A DNA stretch of 64,000 bases from Mycobacterium sp. ENV421 (lineage in GTDB: Bacteria; Actinomycetota; Actinomycetes; Mycobacteriales; Mycobacteriaceae), in assembly GCF_002887815.1 (NCBI RefSeq), contig NZ_PDHO01000010.1, forward strand, positions 124,001-188,000, given 5' to 3'. Both the position numbers and the translations under genes were made by a program. Below, piece after piece: positions 35,866-45,800 of this stretch; positions within the stretch are counted from its first letter, which is position 1; every line of letters starts with the position of its first letter. The notes beneath the pieces are model-generated. The model made no database searches. It saw only the letters and a list, made by a program, of their open reading frames with translations, and was not told where the DNA came from.

Positions 35866-36600
35866 ATGGGTCTTGGGGCACTGATCACGATCACGCTTGC
35901 ATGCGTGGCGTGGAGCCTGTGGATCAGGCGACTCACGTGGTCCTGCCGCTGGGAAGTGGCGGCCACCTTGAACATCGCACTGCAGGGTGCGGCTGTCTTC
36001 CTGATGTCCCCGTTTGCATCTGAAACGATCGGTCAGCTGTTGCACTCGCTGACCGGAGTGTGGAATCTCGAGGACTACATCGGCCACGACTGCTACGTCG
36101 TGGCCGCCTCTGCGATCGTCTACAACGCGCTGGGCCGACTGCAGGACGACAAAGCGACGCAGGCGGCATTCAAGCAATATGTCGAGCGGCCGGCGACGCT
36201 GTGCATTCCCTTGCTTTTGGCAACCTTTTCGTTGGGCAACGGCGCAAGAATTTATCGCTCCGACTTCTTCACGGTGCCGACCGACTTCTGGCTCTCGGCG
36301 TACTGGCTGGTCCTCTGCGGAACGCTGATCTATCTGCTCGGCTACAGCGCGCGGGCGCTGTTCGTCCTGCGCCAGGATTCACGGTCTCGTCGCATCGCCA
36401 ACATCTATCTGGTGTCGTCGGCCAGCGGCATCCTGGCCTGCACGATCCGCATCGTCACCGCCTACGTCCCCGCGCTGCAGGAGATCGAAGGCGGCACGCT
36501 GGTCTGGTTCTTCGCCTGCTTCTGCGGCGCCGGCTTCGCGTTGACGTCGGCACATTCGTGGCGCATCAAGACTCGATGGTTCACCCACACGCCCAGCTGA
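35866..36600 (+). CDS. Polytopic membrane protein, unknown function
   Basis: 244 aa with about seven membrane helices and the loops rich in Arg (SRARALFVLRQDSRSRRI-like segment). A conserved-looking acidic/His stretch WNLEDYIGHDCYVVAASAIVYNALGRLQDD lies in the first large loop. No family recognised. It follows the small HTH gene by 40 bp and precedes the glycosyltransferase by 39 bp. The HTH/membrane pair may be a sensing module. GAAGG stands close before the ATG. Confidence 0.6.
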   Translation: MGLGALITITLACVAWSLWIRRLTWSCRWEVAATLNIALQGAAVFLMSPFASETIGQLLHSLTGVWNLEDYIGHDCYVVAASAIVYNALGRLQDDKATQAAFKQYVERPATLCIPLLLATFSLGNGARIYRSDFFTVPTDFWLSAYWLVLCGTLIYLLGYSARALFVLRQDSRSRRIANIYLVSSASGILACTIRIVTAYVPALQEIEGGTLVWFFACFCGAGFALTSAHSWRIKTRWFTHTPS

Positions 36601-36639
36601 TGGCACGCCCGCATCCCGCGGGCCCGATAATGGTGATCG

Positions 36640-37917
36640 ATGAAATTCGCGGTGACAATCCACGGGACCCGTGGTGATGTCGAACCCTGTGCGGCGGTAG
36701 GACTCGAGTTGCAGCGCCGCGGCCACGACGTCCACCTGGCGGTGCCCCCGAACCTCGTCGCATTCACCCGTTCTGCGGGCCTGCCTGCCATCCCCTACGG
36801 GCCCGACTCGCAACAGCAGCTGCAGGGCGACGTCTTCGAGCGGCCCGATGCCCTGACCGCCGCGGGGCCCGCGGACTGGGTGCGGCTGGGTAACCCGCTG
36901 AACGCGCTGCGCAAGGCCAGAGCCGCGGCCACCCGGGGCTGGGACGAGATGGCCGACACGTTGCTCGGCATGACCGAGGGCGCCGATCTGATCGTCAGCG
37001 GGACGGCCTATCAGGAGATCGCCGCCAACGTCGCGGAGTTCCGCGGCCTTCCGCTGGCCGAGGTGCACTACTTCCCCGTTCGGGCCACCACGCAGGTCCT
37101 GCCCGTGCGGCTACCTGCGCGGATGACCCGGGGCGCGTACGCGGCAGGCGAATGGATGCACTGGCAGCTGCTGAGACCCGCCGAGACCCGGCAGCGCCGC
37201 ACCCTGGGCCTGCCGGCGACCAGGACCCGACCGGTCGGCCGGATCGTCAACGCGGGCAGCTTGGAGATCCAGGCCTACGACCCGGTGTTTTTTCCCGGGC
37301 TGCCCGGCGAGTGGGGCGACCGACGACCGCTCATCGGGTCCCTGACACTGCAAATGCCCACCGAGGTCGACGACGAGGTCAGCTCCTGGACCACCGCGGG
37401 CACGCCGCCCGTCTACTTCGGCTTCGGCAGCATGCCGCTGGACTCCCCCGCCGAGGCGGTACGGCTGATCAGCGACGTATGCGACGAACTCGGCGAGCGC
37501 GCGCTGATCTGCGCCGGATTCTCCGACTTCGACACCGCCGGCACGGCGCCGCACGTAAAGATCGTGCCCTCGGTGAACCATGCCGCGGTGTTCCCGGCCT
37601 GCCGCGCGGTGGTCCATCACGGGGGCGCCGGCACCACCGCGGCGGGCATTCGCGCCGGAGTCCCCACCCTGGTGCTGTGGGTAGCGGCCGAACAACCGCT
37701 CTGGGGCAAACAGGTCGCACGGCTCGGCATCGGCGCGACCCGGCGGTTCGCGGCGTCCACGCGCGGTTCGCTACTATCCGACCTGCGAGCGGTGCTGGCT
37801 CCGGAAATGGCACAGAAGGCTCGTTTGCTCGCCGAGCGGATGAGCACGCCGTCAGAGAGCGTCGCGACGGCGGCCGACCTTCTGGAAAAGGCAGCCCGCA
37901 ACCGCCACGCGGGGTGA
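36640..37917 (+). CDS. UGT-type (GT1) glycosyltransferase
   Basis: 425 aa, GT-B fold of the group that includes mycobacterial glycopeptidolipid and Rv1524/Rv1526c enzymes. N-terminal acceptor domain MKFAVTIHGTRGDVEPCAAVG; C-terminal donor domain with FGFGSMP and the signature HHGGAGTTAAGIRAGVPTL, where the nucleotide sugar binds. It likely glycosylates a lipid or trehalose-type acceptor made by the facing pks operon. GATAAT at 36626-36631 gives a very short leader, so it may also have its own promoter. The GTGA at its 3' end touches a possible GAP start. Confidence 0.9.
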   Translation: MKFAVTIHGTRGDVEPCAAVGLELQRRGHDVHLAVPPNLVAFTRSAGLPAIPYGPDSQQQLQGDVFERPDALTAAGPADWVRLGNPLNALRKARAAATRGWDEMADTLLGMTEGADLIVSGTAYQEIAANVAEFRGLPLAEVHYFPVRATTQVLPVRLPARMTRGAYAAGEWMHWQLLRPAETRQRRTLGLPATRTRPVGRIVNAGSLEIQAYDPVFFPGLPGEWGDRRPLIGSLTLQMPTEVDDEVSSWTTAGTPPVYFGFGSMPLDSPAEAVRLISDVCDELGERALICAGFSDFDTAGTAPHVKIVPSVNHAAVFPACRAVVHHGGAGTTAAGIRAGVPTLVLWVAAEQPLWGKQVARLGIGATRRFAASTRGSLLSDLRAVLAPEMAQKARLLAERMSTPSESVATAADLLEKAARNRHAG

Positions 37918-37961
37918 CGCCCGCTCTGCCCGCCACACTCCGGCAAGGTAGATTCGGCGTT

Positions 37962-38690
37962 GTGTGGACAACCGTGGTGCTGCTCGGCCTCGCGGTCAGC
38001 ATCGAGCCCGCACGTATTGCTCTGATCGCACTGCTGCTGACCCGGCCCCGTCCTGCGCGGCACCTGACGGTCTTCCTGTGCACCGGCCTGGCGATGAGCC
38101 TGAGCGTGGGCTTCACGGTGCTGTTCATCTTCCATCACAGCTTCCTGGGCAAGGCCGATCTCAACCCGGCCCTCATCCAGATCGGCATCGGCGCTGTCGC
38201 CGTGCTCCTCGGCGTCCTGCTGATTTCGAAAATCCCCTTGCGCCAGTTCTCCCGCAAGGAGATGGCCGAGGTACCGGCCGGGGGCGCCAACGAGACCGTC
38301 CTGGAGGTCGAAGAAGAACTGGCGCCGGGCCGGTTCAAACGACTGACCACCAAGGTGCGCGCCTTCATGCAGGGGGAATCGTCCTGGTTCTCCGGGTCCA
38401 TCGGCGCCGCCCTGGCGATGCCCAGCGTCGACTACATGGCCCTGCTGGCGCTGATCATCGCGTCGAAGACCCCACCGGCCGAGCAGGCCGCGGCCCTGGT
38501 CACCTTCCTGCTGCTGGCCAGTTGGGCAGCGGTCATCCCGCTGCTCAGCTTCATGGTGGCACCGGCCAAGACCCGAGTGTGGGTGCAGCGCTTCAACGAC
38601 TGGATACGCACCCGTACCCGCCGGCACGCCGGCATCTTCGTCGCGGTGGTCGGCGTGATCCTGATCGGGGTCGGCCTGCACGGCCTGTGA
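37962..38690 (+). CDS. GAP/Sap-family glycolipid export accessory protein
   Basis: 242 aa, six membrane helices with a cytoplasmic loop of about 60 residues (SRKEMAEVPAGGANETVLEVEE). This is the GAP (glycopeptidolipid addressing protein)/Sap family, needed in mycobacteria to move large glycolipids to the surface alongside MmpL proteins. The start at GTG 37962 (VWTTVVLLGLAVSIEPARIAL) fits the family N-terminus, and TAGATT at 37949-37954 is spaced for a leaderless start. A longer form from GTG 37914 would overlap the glycosyltransferase stop as GTGA. It converges with the acyltransferase operon. Confidence 0.85.
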   Translation: MWTTVVLLGLAVSIEPARIALIALLLTRPRPARHLTVFLCTGLAMSLSVGFTVLFIFHHSFLGKADLNPALIQIGIGAVAVLLGVLLISKIPLRQFSRKEMAEVPAGGANETVLEVEEELAPGRFKRLTTKVRAFMQGESSWFSGSIGAALAMPSVDYMALLALIIASKTPPAEQAAALVTFLLLASWAAVIPLLSFMVAPAKTRVWVQRFNDWIRTRTRRHAGIFVAVVGVILIGVGLHGL

Positions 38691-38699
38691 TGCCGCAAG

Positions 38700-40052
38700 T
38701 CACTCGATGACCGCGTTGAGCCCGAATTCGGTCAGTGTCTGCTCCACCAAGCCCCGCAGTCGCTGCTTGGTATTCTCGGCGCCGATCTCGTAGGCCTCGA
38801 TCGAGATCACGACCTTGCCGTTGATCCGCGCGGACACCACGACAAGCTGACCGTGCGAACGTTCGATCTCGCGCCGCGTCACGTTCTGGTCGAGGGCCCT
38901 CAGGACGACCTTCTCCGCGGTTGTGCCGTCGACCTGAGCGATCTGCGGAGGCAGATCCCCGAGGTTCGAGCAGGACACCGGGAGGTCCTCGGAGTAGGAG
39001 AACAACAGCTCGGCCACTCCCTTGACGGCGACCTGAGGAAGCCATGGCATCAACGGGAAGAGTTGCATCGCCGGGTCGGTCTGTTCCTTGGCCAGCTGCC
39101 GTGACTCACGCACGACGGCACGCGACTCGGCGAGGTCGACGGTCACCTTCTCAGGGTCGACGGTGGCGTTGGCGAAGGCCATTGCCAGTGCACGGTCGTC
39201 CTCGAGGCTCTCGCGCAGGTTGATCGCGATCACCAGCGACACCGCGCCGTCGGACTTACGGCGCCGGCCCATCCGCTCGGCGACCTTCGCAGTGACGCCG
39301 ACGAGCAGCGAATAGCTGTTGCCGCCAAGGCTTTCCGCACGGGCATCCCACTCGGCGAGGTCGACGAACGCGGCCACCGAGGGCACGTGGACGATCTCGT
39401 CCAGGCCGGATTGATCGACGCGCCTGCGGCGGGACTGGATCACGTCGCGCCGCTTGCTCCACAGCAGCTTCGCGCCGATGGCCAGCGCCCGACGCGTCTC
39501 GGGCAGGTCCCGCAGTGCCTGGCGTGCGTCGGCGGTCAGCGCCTGGCGCCGGGGCCGCGAGCCGGGGCGGCCATACCCGCCGTTGCGGACATTGCCGGTG
39601 ACGGCCTCGAAGATCGCCAGCCCGGCGGCGGTGCCATCGCCGATCACATGCGACGCCACGATGCTGACAGCGGTGGCGCCGTCGGTCAGCGCCTGGACCA
39701 CCAGGTACCACGTGGGTCCGTGTTCGGGGTCGATCGGGAGCGTCGCGAGCTCGTCGGCCCAGTCCATGAGTTCGTCACGCGGACGCGGCGTCTCGTTGAA
39801 CTGGATCTCCGACGGCGCCTCGCGGGGTTGGACCCACCGCGGCCTGCCGAACGGCAGCGGCGAGCGCTCGATCCGCCTGCCGCCCAGCGAGTCGGCGATG
39901 TTGCGGTGGAATCGTCGCAGCCCCTCGACGTCGATGGGATGTTCGTACACCCACACGGCTTGCATGAGCTGCCCGCGCCCGGTGGCACGCATCAGCTCGA
40001 AGGCCGTCTGATCGAAGAACTCGAGCCGATGTTCTTGCGACTCAGCACTCAC
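38700..40052 (-). CDS. WS/DGAT-like acyltransferase, copy 2 of tandem pair
   Basis: 450 aa, related to wax ester synthase/diacylglycerol acyltransferases. The catalytic motif HxxxDG is intact in ASHVIGDGTAAGLAI. N-terminal domain with PLPFGRPRWV and the C-terminal half with LPVSCSNLGDLPP, similar to the second-domain ILS-type motif of the family. About one third of residues are shared with the neighbour upstream, so they arose by duplication. GTGAGG lies 6 nt before the GTG start, inside the stop region of the upstream gene, so translation is coupled. It probably transfers an acyl chain onto the locus product; storage-lipid synthesis is the alternative. Confidence 0.78.
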   Translation of the reverse strand: MSAESQEHRLEFFDQTAFELMRATGRGQLMQAVWVYEHPIDVEGLRRFHRNIADSLGGRRIERSPLPFGRPRWVQPREAPSEIQFNETPRPRDELMDWADELATLPIDPEHGPTWYLVVQALTDGATAVSIVASHVIGDGTAAGLAIFEAVTGNVRNGGYGRPGSRPRRQALTADARQALRDLPETRRALAIGAKLLWSKRRDVIQSRRRRVDQSGLDEIVHVPSVAAFVDLAEWDARAESLGGNSYSLLVGVTAKVAERMGRRRKSDGAVSLVIAINLRESLEDDRALAMAFANATVDPEKVTVDLAESRAVVRESRQLAKEQTDPAMQLFPLMPWLPQVAVKGVAELLFSYSEDLPVSCSNLGDLPPQIAQVDGTTAEKVVLRALDQNVTRREIERSHGQLVVVSARINGKVVISIEAYEIGAENTKQRLRGLVEQTLTEFGLNAVIE

Positions 40053-40061
40053 TGCGCAACC

Positions 40062-41417
40062 TCACTCGACGATGCCGGACAGTTCGAACTCTGCCAGGGT
40101 CTGGGCGATCACCTCACGCAGGCGGTGACGTGAGTTGTCGGCGCCCGGCTGGTAACTCATCACGGGAACGATGACCATACCGCCGACACGCGCCGACGCC
40201 ACTGTCATCAGCCCGCGCCGCCGTTCGAGGACGTCGAGGGTGAGGTTGCGGTCGACGCCGCCGAAGTAGAAGCGCTCGCACGGTGTCCCGTCGAGTTGCA
40301 GCAGATCGTCGGGGACGTCCCCCATGTTCGAACAGGACACCGGCACGTCGGCGGAGAAGTTGAAGGCCATGTCGGCCATCCGGCCCATCGCCCGCTTGGG
40401 CAGGAACGGGATCAGCGGGAGCAGCTCGACCATCTCGTCGGGCTTCTCGCGCGCGGTGATCAAACCCTTCTTGATCGCCGAACGTGCGCCGGACAGATCC
40501 TTGGCGACCGGGCCCGGGTCGAATGTCACGTTGGCGATCGTCACGACATTGCCGCCGGTGTCACCGGGGCTGTCGCGCTCGCTGACCGGAATCATCAGCG
40601 TCGCCGCACCGTCACTGGCTCGGGTTCGGCCCAGGTTCTGCGCCAGCTTGCCGGCCAATCCGGCTACCAGTGAAAAATGGTTCCCACCAAGGTCGTTCGC
40701 GCGCCGGTCCCAGAGTTCTTTGTCGATGACGGCGGTCGTGAACGCAATCATGACCGGCTGCCCAGCACCATGAGCGGGCGCCGACACCGGCTCGCTCGGG
40801 CGCACCAGCTCGTCCTTGCGACGGGTTGCGACTTTGGCCGCCTTGACCAGGGTCCGCCCGATCTCCGGCAGGTCGGATCCGAGCTGGCGAAGATCCTCCA
40901 ACACCGCGCGTGAGCGGGTGCGGGAATTCCGCGGCGGATAACCGAGATCCTTGCCGGCGCCGTGGACCGCGGCGATGACCGACGCCACGACGCCGCCGCC
41001 GTCGACGACGGTGTGCGACACGACCAGGCTCACCGCGGTGTTCCCGTCGGTGAACGACTGGACGCCAATCCGCCAGGCCGGCGAATATTCGGGGTCGAGC
41101 GGCAGCTCCACCTGCTCATGCGCCCAGTCCCACAGCTCCTCACGGGGCCGCGGCTGCTCGGCGATCTCCAACGGCGCCTGCGGCCCGGCCACCGACACCC
41201 ACCGGTGCCGGCCGAACGGCAGCGGTGAGGTCTCGACCAACCGGCCGACGAGCCCGCGGCCGAAGTTCTGGTGAAATCGCCGAACACCGTCGAGGTCGAC
41301 GGGATGCTCGTAGATCCAGATGAGCTGCATGACGGCCTCTTGGCCGGCGCCACGCAGCGCCAACAACAACGCCTGATCGGCGTACGGCACTACGTTGTCA
41401 GGTTTGGGCTTCCCCAC
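40062..41417 (-). CDS. WS/DGAT-like acyltransferase, copy 1 of tandem pair
   Basis: 451 aa, parallel in every block to its downstream neighbour: LIWIYEHPVDLDGVRRFHQNFG, PLPFGRHRWV, HxxxDG in VSHTVVDGGGVV, and LPVSCSNMGDVPDDLL. The catalytic His and Asp-Gly are kept, so both copies should be active. GTG start 4 bp after the papA stop, and 9 bp before the next gene, in a pks-pap-DGAT-DGAT operon. I recall two genes of this kind beside the M. smegmatis lipooligosaccharide locus. The acceptor is unknown. Confidence 0.78.
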   Translation of the reverse strand: MGKPKPDNVVPYADQALLLALRGAGQEAVMQLIWIYEHPVDLDGVRRFHQNFGRGLVGRLVETSPLPFGRHRWVSVAGPQAPLEIAEQPRPREELWDWAHEQVELPLDPEYSPAWRIGVQSFTDGNTAVSLVVSHTVVDGGGVVASVIAAVHGAGKDLGYPPRNSRTRSRAVLEDLRQLGSDLPEIGRTLVKAAKVATRRKDELVRPSEPVSAPAHGAGQPVMIAFTTAVIDKELWDRRANDLGGNHFSLVAGLAGKLAQNLGRTRASDGAATLMIPVSERDSPGDTGGNVVTIANVTFDPGPVAKDLSGARSAIKKGLITAREKPDEMVELLPLIPFLPKRAMGRMADMAFNFSADVPVSCSNMGDVPDDLLQLDGTPCERFYFGGVDRNLTLDVLERRRGLMTVASARVGGMVIVPVMSYQPGADNSRHRLREVIAQTLAEFELSGIVE

Positions 41418-41421
41418 CGGG

Positions 41422-42876
41422 TCAGACCGTCGCGATGGACACGCGAGACGACGAGACCAGCTCGGAACGGCCGTCGGCCACCCGGAGATAAATGCACTTC
41501 ATCAGCTCGACGAACTCGGCGACCGATTCGCGGGCGATCGGGTTGTCCGGGTAGGCGACGGTGATGATCGTGCCCTCGGTACGACGGTTCACCCACATGC
41601 CGACCTGATTGGCCGCGCCCAGATCGGTGTAGATGTGCCCGTTCTGGGCGTACCACTGCGACATGATGACCGGGTTCAGCGGCGGCAGACCCACATCGAG
41701 GTAGGACAGCATCGGGACGCCGGGACCAGCAGGCCGGATGCGCGGTGTGTCCTCGGTGTCAGCGAGCTCATAGACCCGCTCGATCGGCACGTTGGCCAGC
41801 GGCATCCCGGAGTCGAAGGACTCCTGGGCGGCCCGGGCGACCTCGGCGAAATTGCGTGCGGCGACCGGCACCGACAGCGGAACAACGCCGGTGAACCAGC
41901 CCGTGGTCATGAACTCCGCGGGCGTGCTGCGGGTGGTGGTCGGGGTGATGACGTAGTAGTCGTCGTCGCCGGTCAGCTGCCGGTGGGCGAGCGCCGCGGC
42001 GGCGAACACACCGCCGATGAACCGGGCGCCGGCCGCGGTGCAGGCCGACTCGAAGCGGTCCGACTCGTGCTCGTCCATGAGCTGCACGGTGAGCAGGTCA
42101 CCGCTGCAGTGCACCGACGGATCGCCCAGCGGCAGCGGGAACGTCGGCATGGTGCCGCCGTTGCTCTCCAGGAAGTCCAGCCAGCCACGGACATCGGGCG
42201 AATCCATGGTCAGCTGCTCGGTGTACTCGTGCTGACGCGCGCAGTAGTCCTGGTAGCTGCCGGCATCGGGCAGGCGCAGCGGTGCTCCGCCGCCGGCCAG
42301 GGCCTCGTAGTTCATGTGCATTTCCACGAACAGCGCCATCATCAGCATCGCGTCGGCGTGCAGGTGGTCGACGCTGACGTAGAACGTGAAGTGATCGTCC
42401 CGCTGGATCACGCCGAACCGGAAGCAGTCCCACTCCAGCGGGCTCGGGGTGTCGAGCACGTGCTTCTTCCACTGCGCGGAATTCATGTCGCCGTGCTTGG
42501 TGGCCACGAACTGGATGTCGTTCGGGTTCTCCACGGTGTGCCGGACCAGCCGGTCGGTGCCGCTGTCATCGGCGACGAACTCGAACCAGCTGTGGAACGT
42601 GTCATGCCGGCGCAGGTAGGCGTTGATGACGAAGGTCATCGCGCGCACGTCGCACTTGCCCGGCATGTTCCACGCCGGGATCAGCAGCCGCGCCATCTCC
42701 AGGCCGTTGGCCGTGTGATTGCGGTAGCTCCGAATGTGCTGACCCTGCTGGTAGCTCGCAGGCACATCGCTGACCGGCGCGTCCTGAACCTTCTTCACGC
42801 ACGCCGGTGACGGGCTCCACGACACGACCTTGCCTGGCGCGTCCACCCAGTCATGGATTGCGGTAAGTGCAACCAC
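41422..42876 (-). CDS. PapA-family polyketide-associated acyltransferase (PapA3/PapA4-like)
   Basis: 484 aa condensation-fold acyltransferase. Catalytic HxxxD in SVDHLHADAML; the DFGWG-like C-terminal motif region reads DLGAANQVGMWVNRRTEG. These enzymes move polymethyl-branched chains from their partner Pks onto a sugar such as trehalose. It follows pks by 22 bp with AAGGGG before the GTG start. Position next to a Pks5-type synthase and near ileS corresponds to PapA4 of M. tuberculosis (Rv1528c); sequence style is also close to PapA3. Here the protein is full length. Confidence 0.88.
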   Translation of the reverse strand: MVALTAIHDWVDAPGKVVSWSPSPACVKKVQDAPVSDVPASYQQGQHIRSYRNHTANGLEMARLLIPAWNMPGKCDVRAMTFVINAYLRRHDTFHSWFEFVADDSGTDRLVRHTVENPNDIQFVATKHGDMNSAQWKKHVLDTPSPLEWDCFRFGVIQRDDHFTFYVSVDHLHADAMLMMALFVEMHMNYEALAGGGAPLRLPDAGSYQDYCARQHEYTEQLTMDSPDVRGWLDFLESNGGTMPTFPLPLGDPSVHCSGDLLTVQLMDEHESDRFESACTAAGARFIGGVFAAAALAHRQLTGDDDYYVITPTTTRSTPAEFMTTGWFTGVVPLSVPVAARNFAEVARAAQESFDSGMPLANVPIERVYELADTEDTPRIRPAGPGVPMLSYLDVGLPPLNPVIMSQWYAQNGHIYTDLGAANQVGMWVNRRTEGTIITVAYPDNPIARESVAEFVELMKCIYLRVADGRSELVSSSRVSIATV

Positions 42877-42898
42877 CCTAAATTCCCCTTCGACCCAG

Positions 42899-45800
42899 TT
42901 AGCGGGATGCAGCTGACGTGATGACGCCGGCCAGTGTTTCGCACAGGCTCTCGGCCAACGACCGGACAGTCGTTATGTCCATCGATCGGACACGTATTCC
43001 CGTTTCAGTTTCAATACGAGTTCTCAGTTCCAGGTTGCCCAGCGAGTCCAGACCGTATTCGGAAATCGGCCGGTCAGGATCAATCGAGCGACGCAAAATC
43101 AGGCTGAGCTGCTCGGATACCAGACGACGCACCCGAGTCGGCCATTCCTCGACCGGCAGCTCGTGCAACTCCGCCCGGAACGTGCTGGTGTCCGCAGGAC
43201 GGTCGCCGCTGGCCTTGAAGGCCTCGGCGAACGGGCTGCGGGCGGCCAGATCGGTCAGCCACGGCGTCCCGATCATCGGCGCGTACCCGCTGTAGGCGCG
43301 GTCGTGGCGCAGCAGCGCCTCGAAAGCGCGAGCACCCTCGTCGGGGCTGATCATCGTGGTGTCGCCGGAGGCGGCCAGGTGCTTGCCCGCACCGATCTGG
43401 TCCCACGCCGCCCACGCGATCGCCGTGGCAGGCAGCCCCTGCGAACGACGCCAGTGGGTGAACCCGTCGAGCCAGCTGTTGGCCGCGGCGTACGCGCCCT
43501 GTCCCGGCGAGCCCATCAGGGCAGCCGCCGAGGAGAACGAGCAGAACCAGTCCAGCGGCTGTGCCGTGGTGGCCCGATGCAGGTGCCAGGCACCGTAGAC
43601 CTTCGGAGCCCAGTCCCGGTCGATCAGCTCGTCGGTGATGTTGGGCAGGATGGCGTCCTCGACGACGGCGGCCGCGTGCAGCACACCACGCACCGCCATG
43701 CCGGTCGCGGTGGCCACCGTCACCAAGCGGTCGACCGTCTCCGACAGCGCGATGTCGCCGCTGACGACCTCGACCTGCGTTCCGGCGGCCCGCATGCGCT
43801 CGATCTCGACGAGCGCCTCCGGCTTCGGCTCCGACCGCGAGTTCAGCACGATCCGGCCGCAGCCGGCGTCGGCCATCTTCGAGGCCAGGAACAAACCAAG
43901 CCCGCCGAGGCCGCCGGTGATGATGTACGAGCCGTCGCGGCGGAACACCTTGGCCTGCTCCGGCGGCACCACCACACTGCTGTGGCCCACCTTCGGCACC
44001 GACAGCAGCAGCTTGCCGGTGTGCTCGGCCGCACCCATCACGCGGATGGCGGTGGCGGCGTCGGCCAGCGGGTAGTGCGTGGTCTCCGGCTGCGGCAGCA
44101 CACCTTCTGCGGTCATCCGGTAGACGGTGTTCAGCAGCTCGCGGATCTGCGCAGGATGCGTGGTGGCCATCAGCGCCAGGTCGACGCCGTAGAAGGACAG
44201 GTTCTTGCGGAACGGGAACAGCCCGAGGCGGGTGTCACCGTAGATGTCCTTCTTGCCGATCTCAACGAACCGTCCGCCGAAGGCCAGCAGGTCGACGCCG
44301 GCCCGCTGGGAGGCACCGGTCAGCGAGTTCAGCACGATGTCCACGCCGTAGCCGTCGGTGTCCCGGCGGATCTCCTCACCGAAGGCGGCGCTGCGTGAGT
44401 CGTAGACATTGGTGATGCCCATGCCGCGCAGGATGTCGCGGCGCTCCTCGGTGCCGGCGGTGGCGAAGATGTCCGCGCCGAAGTGGCGGGCGATCGCGAT
44501 CGCGGCCTGACCCACACCGCCGGTCGCGGAGTGGATCAGCACCTTGTCGCCGGCCTTGATCTTGGCCAGGTCGACCAGGCTGTACCAGGCGGTGGCCGAG
44601 GCGGTGGACACCGCCGCGGCCTGATCGTCGCGCAGTCCGGACGGCAGCGTGACGGCCACGTCGGCGTCGCAGGTCACGAAGGTGCCCCAGCAGCCGTTGG
44701 GCGACATACCGCCCACGTGATCGCCGACCCGGTGCGAGGTGACGTCGGGACCGACCGCGGTGACCACACCCGCGAAGTCGATACCCAGCTGCGGGTGCAG
44801 ACCCTCGAAACTCGGGTAACGGCCGAAGGCCAGCAGCACGTCGGCGAAGTTCAGACTGGACGCGGTGACCGCGACCTCGATCTGGCCCGGTCCCGGCGGG
44901 ATCCGGTCGAACGCTGCCAGCTCCAGGGTCTGCATGTCACCCGGGACGCGGATCTCCAGGCGCATGCCGTCGCGGGAGTGGTCGACGACGGTGGTGTAAC
45001 GCTCGTCCGGCTGCAGGGGGCTCGGGAACAGGTGCGCGGAGTACCACTCGCCGGCGCGGAAGGCGGTCTCGTCCTCCTCCGAACCGGTGAGCAGTGCGCG
45101 GGCGACCAGCTTGGCGTCGACGTCGTCGTCGACGTCGATCTGGCTGGGCCGCAGCTGCGGGTATTCGGCGCCGATCACGCGCAGCAGACCCCGCAGGCCG
45201 GCTTGCTCGAGGTTGGGCCGGTCGTCGGCCAGCACCGTCTGGGCGTTACGGGTGACGACATGCAACCGCGGCGGCTCGCCTGCGGTGTCGGCGAGCTCGC
45301 GGGCGATCCGGACCAGGTGGCGCACCTGCTCCCCCCCGCGTAGCGGCATCTGCTCTTCCGGGCAGCCTGCGATGCGCGCCGGGGATACCACGACGACGTT
45401 GTCGAACCCGCCCTCCGCGAAGTACGACGCGAGCCGCTCGGCGTTGCCGACGTGGTCGGCCTGCTGCGGCCAGGACATGGTGGTCACGTCGGCGTCGTTG
45501 AGCTTGAGCGCATCGGTGAGCGCCGAGGCCAACAGGTCCACGGTGTCGGAGGTGCTGACCAGCAGCCAGGTCGCCGAGTTGTTCTGGGTGACCTCGGCGA
45601 GCTGATGCCGGCGCCACTCGATGCCGAGCAGGCGCTCGTTGAGCACCCGATCGCCCTCGTTGCTCTCCGACATGCCGCTGCCCATGCGCAGACCCTCGAC
45701 GGTGAACAGCACCGTGCCGTAGTCGTCGAGCAGGTCGATGTCGGCCTGGACAGTGGAGCCGTCGAGTGAGGTCACGCGGGTCAGGCAGTAGCGGGCGTTG

